A stretch of DNA of 5,023 bases from positions 1 through 5,023 of the forward strand of contig CAJMEO010000037.1 in assembly GCA_905212505.1 (NCBI GenBank). The letters are read 5' to 3'. Source of the DNA: an uncultured Christensenella sp. (GTDB lineage Bacteria > Bacillota > Clostridia > Christensenellales > UBA1242). Of this stretch, positions 1-5,010 are shown one piece after another; within the stretch, counting starts at the first letter, position 1; the number at the start of each line of letters is the position of its first letter. Both the position numbers and the translations under genes were made by a program. The notes beneath the pieces are model-generated. The model was not told the DNA's origin. It saw only the letters and a list, made by a program, of their open reading frames with translations, and ran no database searches.

Positions 1-2
1 TT

Positions 3-146
3 GGTTTATTCTTTCCTAGTAAAGTTGATTCAAATGGCTATAGATATTATGAAACAAGCAAACTTTTAGAACTATCTAAAATTATCGCCCTTCGCCAAAT
101 AGGTTTTACTATTTCCTCCTGCAAAAATTGTATTTGTTTTAATTAG
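3..146 (+). pseudogene. MerR-family regulator fragment, both ends missing
   Basis: The reading frame starting at base 3 gives 47 residues before TAG. The first 38 read like the second half of a MerR DNA-binding domain: the GLFxPSKVDSNGYRYY wing, then a helix LLELSKIIALRQIGFTIS. In MerR proteins this region contacts the operator and leads into the dimerisation helix. The start lies left of the window. After about base 116 the similarity stops: the expected continuation (SxxEI and a long coiled coil) is replaced by SCKNCICFN and a stop, and FtsK-like sequence begins in another frame. The protein therefore lacks its dimerisation and effector regions and is almost certainly non-functional. The family call rests on the wing motif alone. 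I see no basis for naming an effector or target. Confidence 0.7.
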
Positions 147-580
147 CAGAAATTATTTCAAATTCTAGAGCAAAACAACTGATTATACATTTAATTAAAA
201 TTGCTAGAGGTTCAGGCATTCATTTAATAATTGGCACTCAAAGATTAAGAAGTGATACTTTACCTTATGAATTAAAAGAGTTTATACTTACAAGAATATG
301 TTTTAAAGTTGATATAAAAGAGCAATCAGAAGAATATTTCAAATTTGCTGGTGGCGAAGAATTAAATGGCAATGGCGAAATGCTTTTCTATAAATCTAAT
401 TACAAAAGTTTGTTAAAATTACAAGGAAATTACTATAAGTTTAGTGAAATTGCAGAAATTTTAAAAGAAAACGGTATTGAGTGTGATTATAAAATACAAA
501 ATGACGAGATAGACCCAAAACTTTTTGAATATCTAGAAAAAGTTTTAATGCATGAAGAAAAAATAGATACAAAAATATAA
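118..580 (+). pseudogene. FtsK/SpoIIIE-type DNA translocase, C-terminal remnant
   Basis: The frame open from 143 to TAA at 580 gives about 145 residues. It contains LAEII, then KIARGSGIHLIIGTQRL, then RICFKVDIKEQSEEYF and AGGEELNGNGEMLF. These match the order of the SpoIIIE/FtsK motor core: ELADLM after Walker B, ARAAGIHLIxATQRP, SRIAFxV, GAEKLLGxGDMLF. The family consists of hexameric ATP-driven DNA pumps used in chromosome segregation, sporulation or conjugation. Walker A and everything N-terminal are missing. Just upstream, in frame 1 (118-144), the codons read PPAKIVFVLI, which resembles the Walker B strand but is out of frame with LAEII. No ATG occurs in the open frame before 380, and there is no winged-helix gamma domain at the end. 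It is best read as a truncated, frameshifted remnant, perhaps of an element-borne (TcpA-like) translocase rather than the chromosomal gene. Confidence 0.75.
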
Positions 581-589
581 GGAGTTATT

Positions 590-703
590 ATGTGGATTAT
601 ATCGCCAATTATATTTATATTCTTTTTTATAACAGGAATAATGAAGGGTAGAATTAAGATACAAACAAAGTCCTTACAATGTAAGGCAACAAAAAATATC
701 TAG
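590..703 (+). CDS. 37-residue single-pass membrane peptide, unknown function
   Basis: ATG at 590 is preceded by AAGGAG (579-584) at suitable spacing, a strong ribosome binding site starting within the stop codon of the FtsK remnant. The product begins MWIISPIIFIFFFITGIMKG, one hydrophobic segment (about residues 2-18), followed by a basic tail ending in ATKNI. I recognise no family. The start is more convincing than the end: the last codons and the TAG stop (701-703) lie inside the inverted repeat of the opposite-strand terminator, so the original C-terminus may have been cut off and replaced. Tight placement behind the translocase suggests it was the next gene of the same operon before decay. 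It may still be translatable if transcribed, but I see no promoter close to it. Confidence 0.4.
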   Translation: MWIISPIIFIFFFITGIMKGRIKIQTKSLQCKATKNI

Positions 704-727
704 TGTAGGTTAGCCTACACTAGATAT
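691..727 (-). terminator. Rho-independent terminator for the collagen-like gene
   Basis: A perfect 14-bp inverted repeat lies at 696-709 and 714-727 (ATATCTAGTGTAGG and its complement) with a 4-nt loop. Read on the minus strand, the stem is followed directly by five T (complement of A691-A695), the classic intrinsic terminator layout. On the plus strand the stem is followed by ACAAATACC, so it would not terminate well there. It lies about 130 nt past the collagen-like stop codon at 857, with no minus-strand gene between them. It overlaps the end of the 37-codon plus-strand ORF. Confidence 0.8.
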
Positions 728-856
728 ACAAATACCATAGCAGTGCTTTTTTTTATTGTCCACTAAATGGGGTTCGCACTAGTACACTGGTAGATTTTTA
801 TTGTTTTAAAAGAATAGATTTTACGTTATAAACATAATTTAAATAGTTAATTTCAG

Positions 857-1633
857 TTAAGCAATTTTTGTTAAACTTAAAAACCCTGCAGGTTCTGAAG
901 CACTTCCAAGAATAATGTTGTTTGCTGAAGTGTTAGAAATTGCAAGCACTCCGCCAGCAGGAATGTTTAAAATTATTGTGCCGGTTGATGGAGAAGTGTT
1001 GCTAATGCCTCGCGTTGTTCCTGCAACTGCAGAGCCATTTAAAGTTAGATTAATAAAATCATTCGTTCCTGTGGTTGACTTTCCAACACCATAGTTTACA
1101 ATATAAATTCCTTCAGTGGGCACAGTAACCGAGTTGTTGCTAAGCGTTACGCCTAATGACGAAATCGTTTCTGTTAGTGGAACATTAATTGCACTGCTAA
1201 CCGTTTGAGGTCCTGTGGAATAAAAACTTCCATAAATATTGAAAGCCCCAGACGTTCCCGTCGCCCCCGTTGGGCCAGTAGCACCAGTAGGGCCAGTTGC
1301 CCCCGTTGCCCCCGTTGGGCCCGTTGCCCCTGTTGGACCTGTTGCACCCGTTGGACCCGTTGCGCCCGTTGGGCCAGTAGCACCAAAACCAGTAGCACCA
1401 GTAGCGCCAGTAGGGCCAGTTGCACCGGTCGCTCCAGTTGCCCCTGTTGGACCCGTTGCACCCGTTGGACCAGTAGCGCCAAAACCAGTAGCGCCTGTAG
1501 GACCAGTAGGGCCTTGTGGGCCAATTGGACCAACTGGACCAGTAGGGCCTTGTATACTTTGACCAACTTGTGAAACAGGAACTCGAATTACTCTGATTCT
1601 GTTACATCCGCAATCGTTATTAAAAAAACTCAT
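857..1633 (-). CDS. Collagen-like protein with BclA/C1q-like C-terminal domain
   Basis: This is a 258-residue predicted surface or spore-surface protein. Residues 1-28 form a short N-terminus ([20 protein letters not shown]) with a Cys-Gly-Cys pair and no signal peptide. Residues 29-128 hold 32 Gly-X-Y triplets, mostly GPT and GAT, which should form a collagen triple helix. Two two-residue GF breaks (50-51 and 82-83) interrupt the register. Residues 129-258 form a beta-rich domain with SITVP-like ([17 protein letters not shown]) and [11 protein letters not shown] segments, resembling the trimerising C-terminal domain of Bacillus and Clostridioides BclA proteins. The start at 1633 is chosen because AGGAG lies 7 nt upstream. 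An ATG at 1708 in the same frame would translate the promoter and palindrome. Abundant Thr suggests glycosylation, as in BclA. The triplet region is far more GC-rich than its surroundings, an effect of Gly, Pro, Ala and Thr codons. Exosporium location is inference, since sporulation is not proven here. Confidence 0.85.
   Translation of the reverse strand: MSFFNNDCGCNRIRVIRVPVSQVGQSIQGPTGPVGPIGPQGPTGPTGATGFGATGPTGATGPTGATGATGATGPTGATGATGFGATGPTGATGPTGATGPTGATGPTGATGATGPTGATGPTGATGTSGAFNIYGSFYSTGPQTVSSAINVPLTETISSLGVTLSNNSVTVPTEGIYIVNYGVGKSTTGTNDFINLTLNGSAVAGTTRGISNTSPSTGTIILNIPAGGVLAISNTSANNIILGSASEPAGFLSLTKIA
1250..1549 (-). repeat. Gly-X-Y coding repeat array
   Basis: This is the low-complexity DNA coding for the 32 collagen triplets, built of degenerate 9-bp and 18-bp units (GPT GAT). 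A larger duplication is visible. The stretch from 1323 and the stretch from 1437 share the run coding for the same GPT/GAT series leading into the GFGAT break, but the first copy carries 18 extra bases (one GPT-GAT pair). The break sequence occurs at 1380-1399 and 1476-1495, 96 bp apart, differing at two positions. Such arrays commonly vary in copy number by slippage. Long open frames on the plus strand here are by-products of the repeat. Confidence 0.85.
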
Positions 1634-1640
1634 GTTATCT

Positions 1641-1645
1641 CTCCT
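1641..1645 (-). promoter_or_regulatory. Ribosome binding site of the collagen-like gene
   Basis: On the minus strand AGGAG is followed by AGATAAC (7 nt) and ATG at 1633. It is the only good Shine-Dalgarno match near either candidate start, and it fixes the start at 1633 rather than 1708. Confidence 0.85.
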
Positions 1646-1647
1646 AT

Positions 1648-1665
1648 TAGGTGAATGTTCACCTA
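1648..1665. promoter_or_regulatory. 18-bp perfect palindrome, probable operator
   Basis: TAGGTGAA and its exact complement TTCACCTA are separated by TG. On the minus strand the palindrome starts 4 nt after the -10 hexamer and ends just before the ribosome binding site. It therefore spans the expected transcription start and the short leader of the collagen-like gene. That position suits a dimeric repressor that blocks initiation. It could instead form a small 5' hairpin in the mRNA. I see no second copy in the window, and the regulator is unknown. Confidence 0.55.
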
Positions 1666-1669
1666 TGGC

Positions 1670-1699
1670 ATAGTATGACAAGGTTTTATTTTTTGTTAA
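1670..1699 (-). promoter_or_regulatory. Promoter of the collagen-like gene
   Basis: On the minus strand TTAACA (1694-1699) lies 18 nt from TACTAT (1670-1675). This is a reasonable sigma-A promoter with a start expected in the palindrome just downstream. The same bases also fit a mother-cell sporulation promoter: CATACTAT (1670-1677) matches the CATAnnnT -10 of sigma E/K, with an AC pair 17 nt before it, as sigma K promoters have. The sporulation reading would suit a BclA-type protein. The sequence alone does not decide between them. Confidence 0.5.
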
Positions 1700-1756
1700 A
1701 ATATTCATAAAATTAAATAAACAATATAAACAATAATAAATTCTTTTAAGTTGCTA

Positions 1757-1785
1757 TTGACAACCACTTTTTTTTAATTTATACT
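1757..1785 (+). promoter_or_regulatory. Near-consensus sigma-A promoter, probably leaderless transcript
   Basis: TTGACA (1757-1762) and TATACT (1780-1785) are 17 bp apart, one base short of the full consensus. Only six bases separate the -10 from the ATG at 1792, so the expected transcription start falls on or next to the A of the start codon. No Shine-Dalgarno sequence precedes that ATG. The promoter diverges from that of the collagen-like gene. Confidence 0.8.
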
Positions 1786-1791
1786 TAAAGT

Positions 1792-2709
1792 ATGAAAAAT
1801 TATGCAAAATTTTGTAAACTAGAAATTAACGACAAACGATATCAATTAAATTTAACAGAGGGTGGGCTTGACGGTTCGAATATACTAAACAAAATTTTTT
1901 CAATCGTGAGATTTATTGCCCCACTTGGAGTTTTGTTTTGCACAGCAGAAATACTTTTGCTTGATTATTTAACATTTTTAACTCCATTTTCTGTTGCCTA
2001 TCCATTTATGATATGTTCGGCTTTCTCACTTGGATGCATGTTGCCACACACTAATTTTGGGAACATTTATAATTCTATTTGCAAAAATTTTGTGTATAAA
2101 CAAAAAATTAAAGAATTTTATGATGAAATGCGAGAACTTGAACTTCAAAAAGTAAAAAAAGGCAAATATACTGATGAGCAACAATCGAAAAAGGCCAATA
2201 AAATTCTAAAATATTTTGAAAAACAGACTTTTAAATTTAACAGATTGTCAAAAAGTTATTACAAAAAACAACAAAAAAAGGGTTATCTTGACGGAATAAA
2301 AGATCTTGCACTAGAAACCTTGGAAACACGTCAAGAAACAATTGATAAATTTATCTTTCACAATGCAAAACTTTTAATTGAACTTGCACCAGATAAAAAA
2401 TCGTTTATTCTTGAAAGATTTAATTATCGCCTAAAAACAATAAAAGACAATGAACCTTATTATGATGAGTTTATTTGGACGGCGGAAACGGGCGAAAATT
2501 TAATTAAAAATGATTGCATAGATAAAAATGAAACTTCAAACTATATTCAATCTTTGCAAGAACTTTTCGGATTTGAAAAAAAAGACACGGCACCAAAATT
2601 TGAAACATTAAAAGAAGAACCTAAAAAAATTGAAAAAACCATTGAACCCACGAAAAGTAGTATATACAAAACAAAAGAAATTCAAGAAATTTTTTTAGAA
2701 AAAAAATAA
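1792..2709 (+). CDS. Unrecognised protein with two membrane segments and basic cytoplasmic tail
   Basis: This is a 305-residue protein of no family I recognise. Residues 1-30 are soluble. Residues about 35-57 and 64-85 are hydrophobic and probably form a membrane hairpin with a short outer turn near LTFLTP. From residue 100 onward the protein is charged and probably helical, very rich in Lys and Glu (KQKIKEFYDEMRELELQKVKK and on). It contains FIFHNAKLLIELAPDKKSF and YYDEFIWTAETGENLI, then a low-complexity Lys/Glu/Pro/Thr tail from about 263. If both termini are inside, as the charge distribution suggests, most of the protein faces the cytoplasm. The start is the only sensible ATG in frame and directly follows the promoter with no Shine-Dalgarno site. 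It stands alone as a transcription unit ending at a hairpin. Codon use matches its AT-rich neighbours. Confidence 0.8.
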   Translation: MKNYAKFCKLEINDKRYQLNLTEGGLDGSNILNKIFSIVRFIAPLGVLFCTAEILLLDYLTFLTPFSVAYPFMICSAFSLGCMLPHTNFGNIYNSICKNFVYKQKIKEFYDEMRELELQKVKKGKYTDEQQSKKANKILKYFEKQTFKFNRLSKSYYKKQQKKGYLDGIKDLALETLETRQETIDKFIFHNAKLLIELAPDKKSFILERFNYRLKTIKDNEPYYDEFIWTAETGENLIKNDCIDKNETSNYIQSLQELFGFEKKDTAPKFETLKEEPKKIEKTIEPTKSSIYKTKEIQEIFLEKK

Positions 2710-2712
2710 ATT

Positions 2713-2754
2713 AAAAAAACATTTAATTTGTTAAATCAAATAAATGTTTTTTTT
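2713..2754. terminator. Bidirectional terminator between convergent genes
   Basis: A7-CATTTAATTTG (2713-2730) pairs with CAAATAAATG-T7 (2737-2753) around the loop TTAAAT, with one bulged A. The T-run at 2747-2754 serves the plus-strand gene ending at 2709. The A-run at 2713-2719 becomes a T-run for the minus-strand gene ending at 2781. One hairpin therefore fits both. The stem is AT-rich, so its efficiency is uncertain. Confidence 0.75.
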
Positions 2755-2780
2755 GATTAAAATTATAACATTAGTTTGGA

Positions 2781-3326
2781 TTATTTTTTCAAAGAAGTTT
2801 CTATAATTTGTTTATCTGTTATAACCATATCCATTTTGATGTCATGTTTCTCATTAGGAACAAAATCTGAAAGTTGAAAATCAAAGCATATTGCAATTTT
2901 TTTTGCAGTTTTGTTTTTTAAAAACTTATCATAAAAACCTTTGCCATAGCCAAGTCTATTTCCAAATTTGTCAACCATAAGGCATGGAACAATTGCAACA
3001 AAGTTGTCAAAATTTGTGCTTTTTTCTGATGGTTCTAAAATTCCAAAACTATTAATTTTATAATTTGTATTTTTGTTAATTTTCACACCGACCATTGTTT
3101 GGTTTTTAATTTTGGGAACAAAAACTTCTTTATTATTTAGCAACAAATATTCAATAATTTTATCAGTTTTTGCTTCATTTGAAAAACTAACATACACAAA
3201 AAATCGGGAGTTACAATCTAAAATATTTTTAAGGTTAAAAAATATTTTTTCAGACATAACTTCGACATCGTTTTTTGAAAGTTCATTTCGTTTGAATTTC
3301 ATTTGAGCCCTTAAAAGGTTTTTCAT
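2781..3326 (-). CDS. yqgN: 5-formyltetrahydrofolate cyclo-ligase (MTHFS)
   Basis: This enzyme uses ATP to convert 5-formyl-THF to 5,10-methenyl-THF (EC 6.3.3.2), returning this otherwise unused folate to the one-carbon pool in the cytoplasm. The 181 residues are typical in length. The family signatures appear in order: the basic N-terminal helix KNLLRAQMKFKRNEL, SNEAKTDKII (49-58), GILEP (95-99), VPCLMVD then GNRLGYGKGFYDKFL (122-136, the nucleotide/substrate loop), and HDIKMDMVIT (161-170). The start at 3326 has no Shine-Dalgarno site and sits six bases from a -10. An ATG at 3302 (residue 9) has AAGGG nearby but would remove the N-terminal helix that helps bind ATP, so the longer form is preferred. 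It lies 82 bp downstream of the phosphohexomutase gene on the same strand. The symbol is the Bacillus name for this function. Confidence 0.93.
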   Translation of the reverse strand: MKNLLRAQMKFKRNELSKNDVEVMSEKIFFNLKNILDCNSRFFVYVSFSNEAKTDKIIEYLLLNNKEVFVPKIKNQTMVGVKINKNTNYKINSFGILEPSEKSTNFDNFVAIVPCLMVDKFGNRLGYGKGFYDKFLKNKTAKKIAICFDFQLSDFVPNEKHDIKMDMVITDKQIIETSLKK

Positions 3327-3332
3327 AATTAA

Positions 3333-3361
3333 ATTTTAGCATCAAAAGGCTAATAAAACAA
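3333..3361 (-). promoter_or_regulatory. Candidate promoter of the cyclo-ligase gene, leaderless spacing
   Basis: On the minus strand TTGTTT (3356-3361) is followed after 17 nt by TAAAAT (3333-3338), then six bases, then the ATG at 3326. The -10 is good and the -35 weak. The spacing predicts transcription starting at the start codon. The rest of the interval 3327-3408 is AT-rich, with only a weak inverted repeat (CATTTA/TAAATG, 3372-3393). A strong terminator for the upstream gene is not visible, so read-through from it is also possible. Confidence 0.5.
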
Positions 3362-3408
3362 ATAAAATAAACATTTATAAAATTTATTAAATGATGTGTG
3401 TTGTTCAT

Positions 3409-4812
3409 TTAATCTTTTAAATTTAAAAAATCTTCCCACTTTTTGAACAGTTCTTTTGAGATTTTTTTGTTTTCAGTTTCAACAAAAATTCGCAAAACAG
3501 GTTCAGTTCCTGAAAACCTAACAACAATCCAATCGTTGTTGTTATATATGATTTTCAGATAATCATTTTTTATTATTTTGCTTATATTGCTATCTTTAAA
3601 AAATTGATTGTTGCCAAAAACTTTTTGTTTTATTAAATTGGCTTGTGCGGCACTGTAAGCATATTCTTTGTCATAAATTTTTGCCGAATAATTGTCAGCA
3701 AATTTTAACACATCACTCAAAATTTCACTGAAAGGTTTTTTTGTTGTTGACAAAATTTTAAGGCATAGCCCAATTGTTAACAAACTATCTTTTCCGAATA
3801 TGTGATTTTGAACGGCAAGACCACCACTGCTTTCGCCACCAATAATCGAATTTGTTTTGATAAGTTTATTTGAAATAAACTTAAATCCAACAGGAACTTC
3901 ATGACAAACGTATCCCAATTTTTTTGTAACATTATCTAGAAGATTTGATGTGCAACAATTTTTTACAGAATCACCCTTTTTGTGTTCAAACACAGCAAGA
4001 TAATAATAAATTATTGCAAGAATATAGTTGTTGTCAATGTAATTTCCTTTTTCGTCAACAATTGCAATTCTGTCGCCATCCGCGTCAAGCGCAAAACCAA
4101 TGTCTGCATGATTGTTTTTTACATTCAAAATAAGGTCATCTATGTTGTTTTTGTTTGGGGCAGGCAACGTGAAGTTGAAAAAAGCATCTCTGTGAGCATT
4201 TAAAATTGTGTAGTTTTTAATCCCTGTTTTTTTGCATAGTTTTTGAAGCTCTTCAACAGAAGAGCCGAACTTAGCATCAAAAACGACTTTAATATCTTTA
4301 TTAAGATTTTGTAAATTTTGGCTATTAATCAAATAATCAATAAAACTGTCTATGTAATTAACCTTTTTTATCAGTGGACTTGTTTCAACTGAGTTTATTT
4401 TTGTTAGAGAGTTAAACTCGGCTTCAATTTCATCAGTTTCTTCCTTTGAAGCATCCCTTCCATGATTTGTGAAAACTTTTATGCCGTTATATATATATTT
4501 ATTGTGGCTTGCAGTAATCATTATTCCAAATGGATTTTTATTGATTAAGCTGGCATACATCACAACAGGCGTTGTTGTTGCTCTGTCAAAAAGTTCAACA
4601 CTAAAACCATTTCCTGCAAATATTTGTGCGCACCAAAGTGCAAAATATTCCGACTCAAATCTGTTGTCAAACCCAATACAGATTTGTTTTTTTAGTTGTT
4701 TTTTTGTTGTGATGTTACAAATTGCCTGACAAATGCCTTGAACATTTTTTTTGTTAAAATCTTCGCCAATTATTGCCCTAAACCCGCCTGTCCCAAATTT
4801 TATGCTGTCCAT
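3409..4812 (-). CDS. Phosphoglucomutase/phosphomannomutase (alpha-D-phosphohexomutase)
   Basis: This is a 467-residue cytoplasmic enzyme that moves phosphate between C1 and C6 of a hexose, linking glucose-6-phosphate to the glucose-1-phosphate used for sugar nucleotides and cell-surface polymers. All four domain signatures are present: FGTGGFR at 6-12; the catalytic loop TASHN at 100-104 with phospho-Ser102; the Mg-binding DADGDR at 243-248; the sugar-specificity loop GESSGG at 326-331; and the phosphate-binding SGTEPVLR from 434. The FGTGGFRAIIGEDF opening and the length fit the clostridial/Bacteroides-type PGM/PMM class. GlmM is shorter and opens GTDGIRG, so that is unlikely. The choice between glucose and mannose cannot be made from sequence alone. 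The start at 4812 follows AGAGG by 5 nt. A 29-codon upstream extension to 4899 has no ribosome binding site and runs through the promoter. All key residues are intact. Confidence 0.93.
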   Translation of the reverse strand: MDSIKFGTGGFRAIIGEDFNKKNVQGICQAICNITTKKQLKKQICIGFDNRFESEYFALWCAQIFAGNGFSVELFDRATTTPVVMYASLINKNPFGIMITASHNKYIYNGIKVFTNHGRDASKEETDEIEAEFNSLTKINSVETSPLIKKVNYIDSFIDYLINSQNLQNLNKDIKVVFDAKFGSSVEELQKLCKKTGIKNYTILNAHRDAFFNFTLPAPNKNNIDDLILNVKNNHADIGFALDADGDRIAIVDEKGNYIDNNYILAIIYYYLAVFEHKKGDSVKNCCTSNLLDNVTKKLGYVCHEVPVGFKFISNKLIKTNSIIGGESSGGLAVQNHIFGKDSLLTIGLCLKILSTTKKPFSEILSDVLKFADNYSAKIYDKEYAYSAAQANLIKQKVFGNNQFFKDSNISKIIKNDYLKIIYNNNDWIVVRFSGTEPVLRIFVETENKKISKELFKKWEDFLNLKD

Positions 4813-4817
4813 AAATA

Positions 4818-4822
4818 CCTCT
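4818..4822 (-). promoter_or_regulatory. Ribosome binding site of the phosphohexomutase gene
   Basis: On the minus strand AGAGG is followed by TATTT and ATG at 4812. It sets the start where the conserved MDSIKFGTGG opening begins, and excludes the longer frame from 4899. Confidence 0.8.
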
Positions 4823-4831
4823 TTGAAATAA

Positions 4832-4859
4832 AGTTTATCATTAATTATTTTTTTGTCAA
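4832..4859 (-). promoter_or_regulatory. Candidate promoter of the phosphohexomutase gene
   Basis: On the minus strand a perfect TTGACA (4854-4859) is followed after 16 nt by TAAACT (4832-4837). The predicted start falls just before the ribosome binding site, giving a leader of roughly 17 nt. A second TTGACA lies at 4894-4899 but has no good -10 at the right distance. The -10 here is mediocre, so the call is moderate. Confidence 0.5.
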
Positions 4860-4981
4860 TTACTAGAGAAATGAGAATAAAAATAAAAAATCTTGTCAAA
4901 AAAAGTGAAATTAAAAGTTTTTTTGAAAAGGTTATTTAATGAAATTTAAAAAAATATAATAAAAATGAGCGAAAAATGTTG

Positions 4982-5010
4982 TTGCAAAAATAAAAAAAAG
5001 ATGTTATAAT
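4982..5010 (+). promoter_or_regulatory. Plus-strand promoter at the right edge
   Basis: TTGCAA (4982-4987) and a perfect TATAAT (5005-5010) are 17 bp apart, pointing out of the window. An ATG follows at 5015, only four bases past the -10, and the reading frame (MDF) leaves the window, so whether it is a start cannot be judged. Another TATAAT at 4955-4960 has no convincing -35. The gap 4860-5023 otherwise holds only AT-rich intergenic sequence between divergent genes. Confidence 0.55.

Noticed and set aside
1250..1549. Repeat array considered as CRISPR or satellite
   Set aside because: Units are 9-18 bp without unique spacers and stay in frame as Gly-X-Y codons.
1239..1562. Plus-strand open frame of Pro-Val-Ala-Pro repeats
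   Set aside because: It is the antisense of the Gly-X-Y array. The complement of GGN/CCN/GCN codons naturally stays open, there is no ribosome binding site, and the minus-strand product has a real domain beyond the repeat.
1634..1708. N-terminal extension of the collagen-like protein to the ATG at 1708
   Set aside because: The extra 25 codons would cover the promoter -35, -10 and the palindrome, and no ribosome binding site precedes 1708, whereas AGGAG sits 7 nt before 1633.
3372..3393. Inverted repeat CATTTA/TAAATG after the phosphohexomutase gene as its terminator
   Set aside because: The stem is AT-only with internal mismatches and no clean T-run, too weak to call.
4813..4899. 29-residue hydrophobic N-terminal extension of the phosphohexomutase, resembling a signal peptide
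   Set aside because: The enzyme family is cytoplasmic, conserved sequence begins at the 4812 start, and that start has its own AGAGG. The hydrophobic look comes from AT-rich untranslated sequence.
4965..5009. 14-codon ORF MSEKCCCKNKKKML on the plus strand
   Set aside because: It is very short, has no ribosome binding site and overlaps the promoter at 4982-5010. Lys-rich runs are expected in A-rich DNA.
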